Below are positions 37,205-46,912 of a stretch of 64,000 nt of DNA, one piece after another; within the stretch, counting starts at the first letter, position 1; each line of letters opens with the position of its first letter. Made by a program: the position numbers and the translations under genes. This stretch comes from Microcystis aeruginosa NIES-4325 (GTDB lineage: Bacteria; Cyanobacteriota; Cyanobacteriia; Cyanobacteriales; Microcystaceae), in NCBI RefSeq assembly GCF_008974145.1, contig NZ_BJKP01000015.1, forward strand, positions 22,730 to 86,729. Reading direction: 5' to 3'. The notes beneath the pieces are model-generated. The model searched no databases and was not told the origin of the DNA. It saw only the letters and a list, made by a program, of their open reading frames with translations.

Positions 37205-39739
37205 ATGGATCCATCTACAGAATCAACTTTTGTTTGTCCGATTATCATCGAAGACGACAGAACAGGATTAGACACAGAAACTATCCGACGGGCTTTAAGG
37301 GATAATTTACTCTATATTCAAGGTAAATTACCGGAATTAGCCAGTAAAAACGATCTTTACATGGCCTTAGCTTATACCATCCGCGATCGTTTATTGCAGC
37401 GTTGGTTAACCACCCAACAAACCTATCTAAAAAAAGATGTTAGAACCGTTTGTTATCTCTCGGCCGAATTTTTAGTTGGTCCCCATTTGGCTAATAATTT
37501 AATTAATCTCGGTATCTACGAACAAGTCCAGAAAGCTGTCAGCGAATCGGGATTAAAACTAGAAGAATTAATTGCCCAGGAAGAAGAACCGGGGTTAGGA
37601 AATGGTGGTTTAGGTCGTTTAGCTGCCTGTTATCTCGATTCCCTTTCTACCCTAGAAATTCCAGCTATTGGTTACGGTATTCGCTACGAATTTGGTATCT
37701 TTGATCAAGAAATTCACGACGGTTGGCAGGTAGAAATAACCGATAAGTGGTTACAGTATGGAAATCCCTGGGAAATTGCCCGACCGGAAGCGGGAGTAGA
37801 GGTAAAATTTGGCGGTTATACCGAATCCTATACCGACGAAAATGGTAATTATCGCAGTCGTTGGATTCCCGATTATGTAGTCAAAGGAATTCCCTACGAT
37901 ACCCCAATTCTCGGCTATCGAGTGAACACAGCTAATACCATGCGTCTATGGAAATCAGAAGCTTGTGAATCTTTTGATTTTGGTCGCTTTAATCGCGGCG
38001 ATTATTATGGCGCGGTAGATAATAAAGTTCACTCGGAAAATATCAGTAAAGTTCTCTATCCTAACGATGAACCAATTCAAGGCAAAGAACTACGTTTAGA
38101 ACAGCAATATTTCTTTGTTTCCTGTTCTCTACAGGATCTGATTCGTATTCACTTATATGAGAACCCCAGTCTCGATAATTTTCATCAAAAATGGTCGGTA
38201 CAATTGAATGACACTCACCCTTCTGTCGGGGTAGCTGAGTTAATGCGCTTGTTAATTGATGTGCATCATTTCGATTGGGATAAAGCTTGGTTTATTACTC
38301 AAAATACCTTCGCCTACACCAATCATACTCTTTTGCCGGAAGCTTTAGAAAAATGGCCTTTGAGTATTTTTGGTCGTCTTTTACCGCGATTAATGGAAAT
38401 TATCTACGAAATTAACCATCGTTTCTTGGATAAAATTCGCATTATTTATCCCCATGATGACGGCAAAATGTCCCGTTTATCTATAATCGATGAAAGCGGC
38501 GAAAAATACGTCCGTATGGCTCACCTCGCCTGTGTGGGTTCCCAGGCAATTAATGGGGTGGCAGCCCTCCATACAGAATTACTTAAAAAAGATGTTCTGC
38601 GGGACTTCTATGAACTCTTTCCCGAAAAGTTTAGCAACAAAACCAATGGAGTTACTCCCCGGCGCTGGATAGTTTCTAGTAATCCCCGCTTAACTTTTGC
38701 GATTACAGAAAAAATCGGCGAAAATTGGATTAAGCACCTGGAGGATTTACGCGGTTTAGAAAACTATGTGGATGATGGGGGATTTCGGGACTCTTGGCGA
38801 CGAATTAAATACGATATTAAGGCAGATTTAGCCAATTATATCGATAAAAAAGTCGGCATTAAAGTTGATCCTAGTACCCTCTTTGATGTGCAGGTAAAAC
38901 GCATTCACGAATATAAACGGCAACATCTCAACGTTTTACATATTGTCACTCTCTATCATCGCCTCAAAAATAATCACAATCTCGATATTACCCCCCGTAC
39001 CTTTATTTTTGGTGGTAAGGCAGCCCCGGGTTATTTTATGGCGAAATTAATCATTAAATTGATTAATTCTGTGGCGGAAGTGATCGATAATGATCCGACG
39101 ATTGGAGGACGCTTAAAAGTGGTTTTCCTACCCGATTATAATGTCACCTTCGGTCAACGGGTTTATCCGGCTGCCGACTTGTCTGAACAAATTTCCACCG
39201 CAGGGAAAGAAGCTTCGGGAACTGGTAATATGAAATTCTCTATGAATGGTGCCTTAACTATCGGTACTCTCGATGGGGCAAATATCGAAATTCGTGAAGA
39301 GGTGGGGGCGGAAAATTTCTTTCTTTTTGGCTTGACAACCGAGGAGGTTTATGCTAAAAAAGCCGCCGGTTATAATCCCCAAGAATACTATTATCATAAC
39401 GAAGAATTGCGGGCAGTATTAGACCTCATTGGTTCGGGATTTTTTAGCCGGGGTGATAGTAGTTTATTCCGTCCGCTTGTGGATAATCTTATCTACAATG
39501 ATCCCTATATGTTACTGGCCGATTATCAGTCCTATATCGACTGTCAGGAAGGAGTCGGTTGCGCCTATAAAGATCAAGAACATTGGAGTCGTTTAGCGAT
39601 TCTTAATGTGGCCCGCATGGGGAAATTCTCTAGCGATCGATCGATTCGGGAATATTGCGAGGAAATCTGGCGGGTACAACCAGTAAAGATTGAATTACCT
39701 GATTATACTCAAGCTAATGCCGGTTTATCGGTAAATTAG
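37205..39739 (+). CDS. glgP: Glycogen phosphorylase (paralogue 2)
   Basis: The 844-residue protein is a second full-length glycogen phosphorylase with GNGGLGRLAACYLDSLSTL and the pyridoxal-phosphate lysine Lys677 in GTGNMKFSMNG. Cyanobacteria often have two GlgP enzymes that differ in use (for example, at normal and high temperature in Synechocystis), so division of labour is plausible but not proven here. It is about 21 kb from paralogue 1 and not in an operon with it. The start ATG is preceded by AAAACACTCCT, a weak ribosome-binding site. Confidence 0.97.
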   Translation: MDPSTESTFVCPIIIEDDRTGLDTETIRRALRDNLLYIQGKLPELASKNDLYMALAYTIRDRLLQRWLTTQQTYLKKDVRTVCYLSAEFLVGPHLANNLINLGIYEQVQKAVSESGLKLEELIAQEEEPGLGNGGLGRLAACYLDSLSTLEIPAIGYGIRYEFGIFDQEIHDGWQVEITDKWLQYGNPWEIARPEAGVEVKFGGYTESYTDENGNYRSRWIPDYVVKGIPYDTPILGYRVNTANTMRLWKSEACESFDFGRFNRGDYYGAVDNKVHSENISKVLYPNDEPIQGKELRLEQQYFFVSCSLQDLIRIHLYENPSLDNFHQKWSVQLNDTHPSVGVAELMRLLIDVHHFDWDKAWFITQNTFAYTNHTLLPEALEKWPLSIFGRLLPRLMEIIYEINHRFLDKIRIIYPHDDGKMSRLSIIDESGEKYVRMAHLACVGSQAINGVAALHTELLKKDVLRDFYELFPEKFSNKTNGVTPRRWIVSSNPRLTFAITEKIGENWIKHLEDLRGLENYVDDGGFRDSWRRIKYDIKADLANYIDKKVGIKVDPSTLFDVQVKRIHEYKRQHLNVLHIVTLYHRLKNNHNLDITPRTFIFGGKAAPGYFMAKLIIKLINSVAEVIDNDPTIGGRLKVVFLPDYNVTFGQRVYPAADLSEQISTAGKEASGTGNMKFSMNGALTIGTLDGANIEIREEVGAENFFLFGLTTEEVYAKKAAGYNPQEYYYHNEELRAVLDLIGSGFFSRGDSSLFRPLVDNLIYNDPYMLLADYQSYIDCQEGVGCAYKDQEHWSRLAILNVARMGKFSSDRSIREYCEEIWRVQPVKIELPDYTQANAGLSVN

Positions 39740-39749
39740 AACAAATCTA

Positions 39750-39782
39750 GGCAGTAGGAGCGTGTTTATCGGTCCTACTGCC
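39750..39782 (+). terminator. Hairpin after glgP (paralogue 2)
   Basis: GGCAGTAGGA and TCCTACTGCC form a perfect 10-bp stem with a 13-nt loop, starting about 10 bases after the stop codon. A T-run is missing, so it may stop transcription weakly or protect the mRNA end. Confidence 0.5.
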
Positions 39783-39824
39783 CACAGGATAACCAGCCCT
39801 GGACTACTCTAATCTAGATTTCTA

Positions 39825-39898
39825 CGGGATTGACGGGGCTCGAACCCGCAACTTCCGCCGTGACAGGGCGGTGCTCTAACCAATTGAACTACAATCCC
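39825..39898 (-). tRNA. trnD-GTC: tRNA-Asp (anticodon GTC)
   Basis: A complete cloverleaf reads on the minus strand: acceptor GGGATTG paired with CAATCCC, D arm GTTCAATTGGTTAGAGC, anticodon loop CTGTCAC with GTC, and T arm GCGGGTTCGAGCCCCGT. The discriminator base is G, as usual for tRNA-Asp. The CCA end is not encoded. Confidence 0.97.
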
Positions 39899-40048
39899 AT
39901 TTTTGCCACATTTCTAATTGTAGCTTCATCATTAGGGTTATGTCAAGCACCTCCGGGAAAATTTTTTTGAGGGAGTGGGGAAGTGGGAAACAATTCATAA
40001 CTCGGTTTTTAAAGTTGGATTGGGATCAATCCTGAATTAAAGCCAAAA

Positions 40049-40087
40049 AATCCCATGATAAAGAGGATATCTCTTTACCATGGGATT
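40049..40087. repeat. Long near-perfect hairpin upstream of the 71-residue gene
   Basis: AATCCCATGATAAAGAG (40049-40065) and CTCTTTACCATGGGATT (40071-40087) pair almost completely, with a 5-nt loop. It sits about 30 bases before the next start codon. It could be a leader structure of that gene or a palindromic repeat; its role is unknown. Confidence 0.6.
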
Positions 40088-40115
40088 GTAATTAAGCTTG
40101 TTGGGAGCCTGAGCT

Positions 40116-40331
40116 ATGACTAACCCGAATTCGATCGAACAGCTATCGCAAGAATTACTCGATCTAGACCAAGTGGATGCCGATACTGGGGCAGATTTGC
40201 GGCAAAAAGCCCAAGAAATCCTCGCTGAAACCAGTATTGACCTGCCGATTCGAGAAGCGATCGCCGATAGTCTCAGTCAAGGCAATCAACTACTTACCCT
40301 CAAAACCGTCGGCAGGGAAGAAAGTTACTAG
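40116..40331 (+). CDS. Small acidic hypothetical protein
   Basis: The 71-residue soluble protein is acidic and helical (SIEQLSQELLDLDQVDADTGADLRQKAQEILAE) with no cysteine or membrane segment. No family is recognised. It lies just upstream of the TolB-like lipoprotein in the same direction, with about 20 bases between the stop and the ATG at 40355, so it may be co-transcribed. ATG start and codon use fit a real gene. Confidence 0.6.
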   Translation: MTNPNSIEQLSQELLDLDQVDADTGADLRQKAQEILAETSIDLPIREAIADSLSQGNQLLTLKTVGREESY

Positions 40332-40354
40332 CACATTTGGTGTCAAAAGTCAAG

Positions 40355-40867
40355 ATGAAAGAAAAAAAAATTTTTGTCTGGCTGGGGCGATTTTTGACCT
40401 CTTTTGGGCTGTTATCGGTGATAAGTGGCTGTAATTCCCCTCTTTTGATCACTCCTCAAGTTCCCGTCGGTGGTTTAAATAGTTTTGCCCCCGATCAATT
40501 CCCCAGTTATAGTGCTGATGGTCGCTATTTAGCCTTCGCTTCCGATCGCTCCGGTCGTCGTAGTATATATTTATTCGATCTGCAAGAAAAGCGCTTAGTT
40601 AATCTCCCTAACCTAAATCGTGGCGATTCTAGCCAAGATCAGCCATCTCTGAATGCTGACGGTCGTTTAATTGCCTATATCTCCAGCGAACGCGGTAAAA
40701 GTGATGTCATGGTTTATGATCGTTCCCAGTCCCGTGCAACCCTATTAACCGCTAACCTGCGGGGAAGCGTCCGCAATCCCACCATTAGCGGTGATGGTCG
40801 CCAAATTGCCTTTGAAACCAACCAAGACGGTCAATGGAATATTGCGATCGTTAACGGACAATTTTAA
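40355..40867 (+). CDS. TolB-like beta-propeller lipoprotein
   Basis: The 170-residue protein has a lipoprotein signal ending LLSVISGC (Cys about residue 26) and three WD40-like TolB repeats, each with an S-x-D-G-R core (FPSYSADGRYLAFASDRSG, PSLNADGRLIAYISSERG, PTISGDGRQIAFETNQDG). It is too short to be TolB itself, so it is a small relative anchored in a membrane. A GTG start six codons upstream is possible. It is convergent with the DUF3370 gene, whose stop lies 7 bases away. Confidence 0.85.
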   Translation: MKEKKIFVWLGRFLTSFGLLSVISGCNSPLLITPQVPVGGLNSFAPDQFPSYSADGRYLAFASDRSGRRSIYLFDLQEKRLVNLPNLNRGDSSQDQPSLNADGRLIAYISSERGKSDVMVYDRSQSRATLLTANLRGSVRNPTISGDGRQIAFETNQDGQWNIAIVNGQF

Positions 40868-40874
40868 ACTTGTT

Positions 40875-42218
40875 CTACTCAGTCTTAATCGTTAAAACCT
40901 GCGGGGGAGTAGCATCTGGTGGATATAAAAAATTTACCTGTACTACACGCCAATCGCCAGGAGGAATAGTCAGAGTCACTAAAGATTGCCCCTCTTGTCC
41001 GCGTCTTTGGACGAGATGGAAAAATCTGCTTTGTGCCTGTCCTTGGTCATCGCTATAATTGACGACTACCGTTCCCCGAAAAAACACTTGTGGGGCAGCC
41101 GGATCAAGAAAACGCAAACCCTGCCCGATAAAATCCTCTTTAATCGGTGTTTCTAGCGCAATAGTCACCGTTTTCGCCTCATCACTTCGATTAAATAGAG
41201 GTAAACTTAACCTATATTCCACACCGTAATTACCATGAGCTTGATAGGCCGTATCGGGATAGCGAACTAACATACTAGCACTTTGATTTTGTTCCGTTCC
41301 CAGTTTGCCCCCGGGTAGGGTGCTAATCCCATAGGCTATAGATTGACCAGAATCAGGAATATTTAACCATAAAGAAGCTCGATCGACCAATCGGGCAGGC
41401 CAGGCTGAACCTTGGGACACCCCCGCTACCCGTCCATAAATTATCTGTCCTTGACTATTGGGAGGAGTGGGCACTCGATCGCGCGGAGTCGATAAATCGC
41501 CTTTTTCCAGCAAATTTTCCCATTCTGTCAGATTTGGTGGTCTTTCCTGCCCATTTTCGTCTAGGGGTGCATAAAGAGCTAAACTAGCAGCGTAGAGAAG
41601 ACCGTCACTTTCCAGACGGAGATAAGTGGATCTCCCGTTTAAGGGTGGAGTCAAATCGCGCACGGGAATCGCCGCATTTAAGACCATAAAACTCTCCCCC
41701 GCCGGAATAATAATCCTATCGGGAAAAATACCCTGACGCTGCCCCATTAAAATATCCCCCATTACCCGACTTCCCGGCCCAGCAAAAACCGTCCCCTGAT
41801 TATTTTCCACTTGTGCGGGTAAATCAATAAAAGCTGCATCGGGTTGACTCAAATAACTGGCCCCCTGCAAAATTTTGACAGTCACGGGATTAGGACTGGG
41901 ATTGTGGAGTAATATACCCAGATAAAGGGTGCGTAAATTATCGGGAAAATTCCCCCTGGCTACATGGTGGGCAAAAATATCAAAGCGTCCCTGAAAAGCA
42001 TAATTTAAATGGGCCGAGGGAAATCTTTTTTCTTGGGGGGGAAAAGTCGAAAGCAAAATCCCTTCTCCTAGCAATAATTCGGGACTATTGCTATTAAAAA
42101 CGGGAACTTGATCTAGTTGATTCGGTAAAGGACGCACCTGCGCCGGTCGAATTATTTCTACAATAGGGGGAGTTTGGGCAATGGGTAGCAAAACAGGCCA
42201 GATCACACAAATTACCAT
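40875..42218 (-). CDS. DUF3370 family exported protein
   Basis: The 447-residue protein starts with a hydrophobic signal segment (VICVIWPVLLPIA) and continues with a large beta-rich domain ending in FLYPPDATPPQVLTIKTE. It matches DUF3370, which is found in cyanobacteria. No enzymatic motif is seen. The family function is unknown. It is full length and convergent with the TolB-like lipoprotein. Confidence 0.82.
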   Translation of the reverse strand: MVICVIWPVLLPIAQTPPIVEIIRPAQVRPLPNQLDQVPVFNSNSPELLLGEGILLSTFPPQEKRFPSAHLNYAFQGRFDIFAHHVARGNFPDNLRTLYLGILLHNPSPNPVTVKILQGASYLSQPDAAFIDLPAQVENNQGTVFAGPGSRVMGDILMGQRQGIFPDRIIIPAGESFMVLNAAIPVRDLTPPLNGRSTYLRLESDGLLYAASLALYAPLDENGQERPPNLTEWENLLEKGDLSTPRDRVPTPPNSQGQIIYGRVAGVSQGSAWPARLVDRASLWLNIPDSGQSIAYGISTLPGGKLGTEQNQSASMLVRYPDTAYQAHGNYGVEYRLSLPLFNRSDEAKTVTIALETPIKEDFIGQGLRFLDPAAPQVFFRGTVVVNYSDDQGQAQSRFFHLVQRRGQEGQSLVTLTIPPGDWRVVQVNFLYPPDATPPQVLTIKTE

Positions 42219-42536
42219 CTGAAGATAATTAATCTTTGATCATACCATTATTGGCTCGCTCAATTTAGATAGTATTCTGTTTGTCCATATCTAGAGGATT
42301 GGTTGATATTTCTTTCGGGTGTTAGCCGACCTTTTTGGTTAAGTACAATCAAGAAAAATTATCAAATTTCTGAATCGTTATTGGCTCTTGCCATTGAGCA
42401 AATCTATTGTCATCATAGACTAAAATCTAGATGTAACCGTGGTTTTCTGGAAACTTGGCCCGATGTCTAGATATTGATCGAGCCAGAATTGTTATGATCA
42501 ATTCATGAAGTTTGATAACAGTATTTCCCCGTGAAC
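42219..42536. other. Gene-free region upstream of moaA
   Basis: This 318-bp divergent region separates the DUF3370 gene from moaA. I looked for a molybdenum-cofactor riboswitch but could not recognise one. No ORF or clear repeat is seen. Confidence 0.6.
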
Positions 42537-43526
42537 ATGAACCAAATCGACTATCTCAGGATTAGTTTAATCGATCGCTGTAACTTTCGCTGTCAGTATT
42601 GTCTGCCTGAAGATGCAGAATTGGCCTATGTTCGACCGCAAGACTTACTCACCCGGGAGGAAATTCTTACTTTAGTCAAAAATGTCTTTATTCCCCTCGG
42701 TTTCCGTAAATTTCGCCTTACTGGTGGGGAACCTCTCTTACATCCCGAAGTAGTGGAGATTGTGCGCGATATCGCCTCTTTATCTGCCACTAGCGATTTA
42801 GCCTTGACCACTAATGGCTATTTACTTGACAATTTAGCCGAAATGTTGTATGAAGCTGGACTAAGACGGATTAATATCAGTTTGGACTCCCTCGACCCCG
42901 ACACTTTCGATAAAATTATCGGTAATCGCAGCCGGAGTCGTTGGCAAAAAACTTGGGCAGGTATTCAAGCAGCCCAGAGGGTGGGTTTTGACCCCTTAAA
43001 ATTGAATGTGGTGGTGATTCCGGGGATAAATGAGGCAGAAGTGGAAGATTTAGCGGCTTTGACCATCGAGAAGCGTTGGCACGTCCGTTTTATCGAGTTT
43101 ATGCCTATCGGTAACGGTGATTTATTTCAAGAAAAAGCTTGGATTGCCAACGAGGAATTAAGGGGGCGAATTCGGGCAAAATGGGGTTTAAATGAGGGTC
43201 AAGTGCGGGGAAATGGTCCAGCCGATGTTTTTCAAATTCCGGGGGCTAAGGGTACAATCGGCTTTATCAGTCAGATGTCGGAGTGTTTTTGCGATCGCTG
43301 TAACCGCCTACGTCTCTCGGCCGATGGTTGGTTGCGTCCCTGTCTCCTCAACGAAACCGGACAAATTGACCTAAAAACTGCCCTCCGTCAGGGAATTTCG
43401 CCAGCAGAAATCAGGGAAAGAGTCGGGAAATTAATAGAAATGAAAGCAGAAATAAACTTTAAACTGCGTGATTCCGGCACATCAAGCGGCATTTATACCC
43501 GTACTATGTCCCAAATTGGCGGCTAA
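42537..43526 (+). CDS. moaA: GTP 3',8-cyclase (molybdenum cofactor synthesis)
   Basis: MoaA is a radical SAM enzyme that starts molybdopterin synthesis from GTP together with MoaC. The 329-residue protein has the N-terminal 4Fe-4S motif CNFRCQYC (Cys15, 19, 22), a C-terminal cluster in [11 protein letters not shown] with a later WLRPCL, and ends with the essential Gly-Gly (SQIGG). A GTG start two codons earlier is also possible. No other moa gene is adjacent in the window. It is convergent with the small PCP_red-domain gene, four bases apart. Confidence 0.95.
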   Translation: MNQIDYLRISLIDRCNFRCQYCLPEDAELAYVRPQDLLTREEILTLVKNVFIPLGFRKFRLTGGEPLLHPEVVEIVRDIASLSATSDLALTTNGYLLDNLAEMLYEAGLRRINISLDSLDPDTFDKIIGNRSRSRWQKTWAGIQAAQRVGFDPLKLNVVVIPGINEAEVEDLAALTIEKRWHVRFIEFMPIGNGDLFQEKAWIANEELRGRIRAKWGLNEGQVRGNGPADVFQIPGAKGTIGFISQMSECFCDRCNRLRLSADGWLRPCLLNETGQIDLKTALRQGISPAEIRERVGKLIEMKAEINFKLRDSGTSSGIYTRTMSQIGG

Positions 43527-43530
43527 AAAT

Positions 43531-43716
43531 CTACTGTCCGAATTCTACTCTAGCCTGTTCTACCATTTCCACGGTAACTCGATCGGAACCGGCATGACGA
43601 GCTAATTCTTCTATTCTTTGACGCGCTTGGGAACGAACAAAATAGGGAATATTTTTCAGTTTTGCTTTTGCTTCTGCGGTCCATTGTAGTTGATCGGAAA
43701 AATCTAGAGCGTCCAT
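43531..43716 (-). CDS. Stand-alone PCP_red domain protein
   Basis: The 61-residue protein ([31 protein letters not shown]...[10 protein letters not shown]) matches the small helical PCP_red domain, normally the C-terminal module of the ChlB subunit of dark protochlorophyllide reductase. Here it is alone. Such single-domain proteins are frequent in cyanobacteria. Function is unknown; a role in tetrapyrrole chemistry is suggested only by the domain name. Confidence 0.75.
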   Translation of the reverse strand: MDALDFSDQLQWTAEAKAKLKNIPYFVRSQARQRIEELARHAGSDRVTVEMVEQARVEFGQ

Positions 43717-43830
43717 AGATTTAACATATAGTAGTCCGTCTATTATACCAAAAAAGATTAGCTATTTATTGAAAAGCTGATTAAATGATGAGTTTCTTGA
43801 TAGCGACTCTTTTTCACCTTTCTCTTAATT

Positions 43831-44418
43831 TTAGGTTTCTGCTAGGTCGAAATTTACTCTTTGATATAAATCTTGAAAAGAAATCTGCCAATCCACCGAC
43901 ACCAATTGTAAAACCGCATTTTCCCCCGTGACGAAATCAATTAACCATTGATCATCCTTTTGTTTATAGTAACGTTCCACACTATAACTAGATTGTTCGA
44001 TCAGAATATATTCCTGAAAAGTTGGCAGAGAACGATAGAATTTAAACTTATCCCCTCGATCATAAGCTTGGGTGGAATTAGAGAGAACTTCGACAATAAT
44101 TAAAGGATTGATCACGTTAGATTGACTATTCCCTTGATAGAGAGGTTGACCTTTAATCACCATCACATCGGGATAGGTGTAAATGCTATAATCTGATAGC
44201 CATAAACGCACCGTTTCCATGTAGGTATAATAATCTTGATTATTGATATTTAAGGGAAAATTACGGCAAAAATTTAGACAAATCTGATTGTGATTAGTTG
44301 TTGCTCCTACCATTGGGATAATTTCTCCTTGACGATATTCATTTTTATCCTCGGACGTTTCCTCCAGAGCGAGATATTCTTCGGGAGTATAATATTTAGT
44401 TTCAGTAGTGGTTAACAT
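43831..44418 (-). CDS. Uma2 family nuclease-like protein (DUF820)
   Basis: The 195-residue protein shows the Uma2/DUF820 pattern: YTPEEYLALEETSEDKNEYRQGEIIPM at the N-terminus, then YTYPDVMVIKG and NPLIIVEVLSNSTQAYDRGDKFKFYRSL, with a PD-(D/E)XK core (Asp in PDV, Glu-Val-Leu). This family is highly expanded in cyanobacteria with largely unknown roles. It is a single gene, full length and with intact catalytic-type residues. Confidence 0.88.
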   Translation of the reverse strand: MLTTTETKYYTPEEYLALEETSEDKNEYRQGEIIPMVGATTNHNQICLNFCRNFPLNINNQDYYTYMETVRLWLSDYSIYTYPDVMVIKGQPLYQGNSQSNVINPLIIVEVLSNSTQAYDRGDKFKFYRSLPTFQEYILIEQSSYSVERYYKQKDDQWLIDFVTGENAVLQLVSVDWQISFQDLYQRVNFDLAET

Positions 44419-44643
44419 TTTTGACTCTCCTTCCTATTCTATTTTCTAGGATACAGCATTTCCCTAAAAAGAGACAAAGTTATCCTTGAGGAAGCTGACA
44501 GATTGAGTTACTCGGATCATATTTTTCCCTTAATCTCCGGCAAAAAATGCCGAGAAATCCACAATTAAAAATCCAACTATCAAAATTGCTCACGCCAAGG
44601 GTTAAGATAAACTAGATAAATAGTTTTATGTTTAGTTTCTCCT

Positions 44644-45978
44644 ATGTTTAACTGGTTCCGTCGTCAGAAAGTCCAACCCGAACAAGAACAAGCCCCCCCC
44701 GCACCCGTAGAGGAAACCCCCAGCGAGGCAACCAGTCAGGAAGACTATTTAGATTGGGCCAAAAAAGCCTTTAAAAATATTCAAGAGAAAAAAGCCACGG
44801 CCGAGGCCGTCGTTAGCGAAACCCCTGAAATATCTATTGCTGAAACAGAACCTCCGCCAGAGGAAGAACCAGTTAAAGAAGAAGAAACCGAGGATAATAC
44901 CCCCGCATGGCTGAAAAAATCCGATCGCCTCGAAATTCTCAAAGAAACCGCCATCGAAACCCCCACAGAACCGGATGAGGATTTTATCTGGTCGGCCAAA
45001 GTTTTAGCCAATCAGGGACGACAAGCAGAGGACGTTTCGGAAGAAGAAATCACCTGGTTAAAAAAATTGCGTCAGGGTTTAGGCAAAACGCGCCGCAGCT
45101 TGGTCAATCAGCTTAAGGCCGTGGTTGGTCAGGGTCCCCTCAATCAAGATGCAGTGGAGGAAATCGAAGCATTATTGCTTCAGGCCGATGTGGGGGTAGA
45201 TGCCACCGATTATATTATCACTACCCTCCAAAATAAGCTAAAACAGGAAGCGCTGCCCCCCGAAAAAGCGATCGAATATCTCAAAGAAATTATCCGCGAG
45301 ATTTTAGATGCACCTTTAGCCAATTATAGCAACCCCGGTTTTGAGCCAGAAAAAGGCAAATTAAATATCTGGATGCTCACAGGAGTTAACGGAGTTGGTA
45401 AAACAACGACTATCGGCAAATTAGCTCATTTATCTAAACAATCTGGCTATAGTTGTATAATCGCCGCTGCCGACACCTTTCGCGCTGCTGCCGTGGAACA
45501 GGTGAAAGTTTGGGGAGAGCGATCGCAAGTGGAAGTAATTGCCAACCCAGGCAAAAATACCGACCCAGCCGCCGTGGTGTACGATGGCATCGAAGCCGCT
45601 AAATCCAGGGAAGTAGAATTACTCTTAGTGGATACGGCGGGAAGATTGCAGAATAAAAAGAACTTAATGGCAGAATTAAGCAAAATTCGGCGCATTATCG
45701 ACAAAAAAGCCGAGAGTGCCGTGGTGGAATCCCTTCTAGTTCTCGATGCCACTTTAGGACAAAACGGGCTGCGACAGGCTGAGGTTTTCTCGGAAGCTGC
45801 CCAATTAAGCGGCGTGATCCTGACTAAAATCGATGGTACAGCTAAAGGGGGTGTCGCCCTGGCCGTAGCGCGTCAGCTTAACCTACCGATTCGCTTTGTT
45901 GGTGCCGGGGAAGGAATCGAGGATTTGCGGCCCTTTTCCAGTTACGAATTCGTGGAAGCTTTACTAAGTGGCGATTGA
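44644..45978 (+). CDS. ftsY: Signal recognition particle receptor FtsY
   Basis: FtsY docks signal-recognition-particle-bound ribosomes at the membrane and activates the Ffh GTPase. The 444-residue protein has a long acidic N-terminal extension (about residues 10-130) and an NG domain with G1 GVNGVGKTT (247-255), DTFRAAAVEQV, G3 DTAGR (330-334) and TKIDGTAKGG. The acidic extension is normal for bacterial FtsY. It is a single gene. It stops 94 bases before the ABC ATPase gene. Confidence 0.97.
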   Translation: MFNWFRRQKVQPEQEQAPPAPVEETPSEATSQEDYLDWAKKAFKNIQEKKATAEAVVSETPEISIAETEPPPEEEPVKEEETEDNTPAWLKKSDRLEILKETAIETPTEPDEDFIWSAKVLANQGRQAEDVSEEEITWLKKLRQGLGKTRRSLVNQLKAVVGQGPLNQDAVEEIEALLLQADVGVDATDYIITTLQNKLKQEALPPEKAIEYLKEIIREILDAPLANYSNPGFEPEKGKLNIWMLTGVNGVGKTTTIGKLAHLSKQSGYSCIIAAADTFRAAAVEQVKVWGERSQVEVIANPGKNTDPAAVVYDGIEAAKSREVELLLVDTAGRLQNKKNLMAELSKIRRIIDKKAESAVVESLLVLDATLGQNGLRQAEVFSEAAQLSGVILTKIDGTAKGGVALAVARQLNLPIRFVGAGEGIEDLRPFSSYEFVEALLSGD

Positions 45979-46072
45979 TCTCACCCCAGCTATCTTTCAT
46001 AATCTTTTCATCGTTGCTTCATAATTGTCTCATTTTTAGCTATGCTAGAACTGGAGACTCGGGGTAACAACT

Positions 46073-46873
46073 ATGCAAAGGACAATTACGGTTAGTCATC
46101 TAGGAGTATATTATCGCAGCGTGGAAGCCCTACGGGATATCACCCTGAAAATTTATCCCGGACGATTAACCGGTATTATCGGTCCCAACGGCGCGGGCAA
46201 AAGTACCCTGATCAAAGCCATGCTAGGATTAATTCCCGTACAACAGGGAAGCGTTAACTATCAAGGGCAATCTCTACAGCAACAACTGGATAAAGTCGCT
46301 TATGTTCCCCAAAGATCTCAAATCGACTGGACCTATCCCGTTACCGCTTGGGATGTGGTGATGATGGGGAGAGTCAGAAAAACGGGTTGGTTTCGCCCTT
46401 TTTCCCATATTAGTCGTCAACAGGCTTTAAATGCCCTAGAACGGGTGGAAATGGCTGATTTACGCCATCGTCCCCTCGGTCAGTTGTCGGGAGGACAACA
46501 GCAAAGAGTCTTTTTAGCCAGATCTTTGGCCCAAGAAGCGGAGATTTTCTGTTTTGATGAACCTTTCGTTGGGGTAGATCAAAAAACCGAGGGGATCCTT
46601 TTTAATATCTTTGGTGAGTTAGCCCAAGAAAATAAGATTGTCCTGGTGGTTAACCATGATTTAGGCGAATCTATCACCCATTTTGCTGATTTAATCCTCT
46701 TAAATAAAGAATTGATCCTCGCCGATCAACGATCTAAGGTCTTAACTGATTTTAATCTCCGGCGCGCCTATGGGGGTAAAGTCTCCTTCTACGATGCCAT
46801 GACACCACCAGATCATCGCCGATCGAGTCTCGATTATCTCGATCGCTTCTCGAAAAACAATGCGATAAACTAG
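46073..46873 (+). CDS. Metal-type ABC transporter ATPase
   Basis: The 266-residue ATPase has Walker A GPNGAGKST (37-45), the signature LSGGQQQ (138-144) and Walker B with FDEP (161-164). The loop PQRSQIDWTYPVTAWDVVMMGR is the pattern of ATPases of manganese/zinc/iron importers (MntA/ZnuC-like). The matching membrane and substrate-binding subunits are not next to it, so the metal is not determined here. Downstream genes are unrelated DUF genes. Confidence 0.88.
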   Translation: MQRTITVSHLGVYYRSVEALRDITLKIYPGRLTGIIGPNGAGKSTLIKAMLGLIPVQQGSVNYQGQSLQQQLDKVAYVPQRSQIDWTYPVTAWDVVMMGRVRKTGWFRPFSHISRQQALNALERVEMADLRHRPLGQLSGGQQQRVFLARSLAQEAEIFCFDEPFVGVDQKTEGILFNIFGELAQENKIVLVVNHDLGESITHFADLILLNKELILADQRSKVLTDFNLRRAYGGKVSFYDAMTPPDHRRSSLDYLDRFSKNNAIN

Positions 46874-46912
46874 AAGCGAAGATATTTTGGCTGACTGCCG
46901 ATAGGGACCCCG

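Noticed and set aside
42219..42536. Molybdenum-cofactor riboswitch before moaA
   Set aside because: No recognisable conserved core was found.
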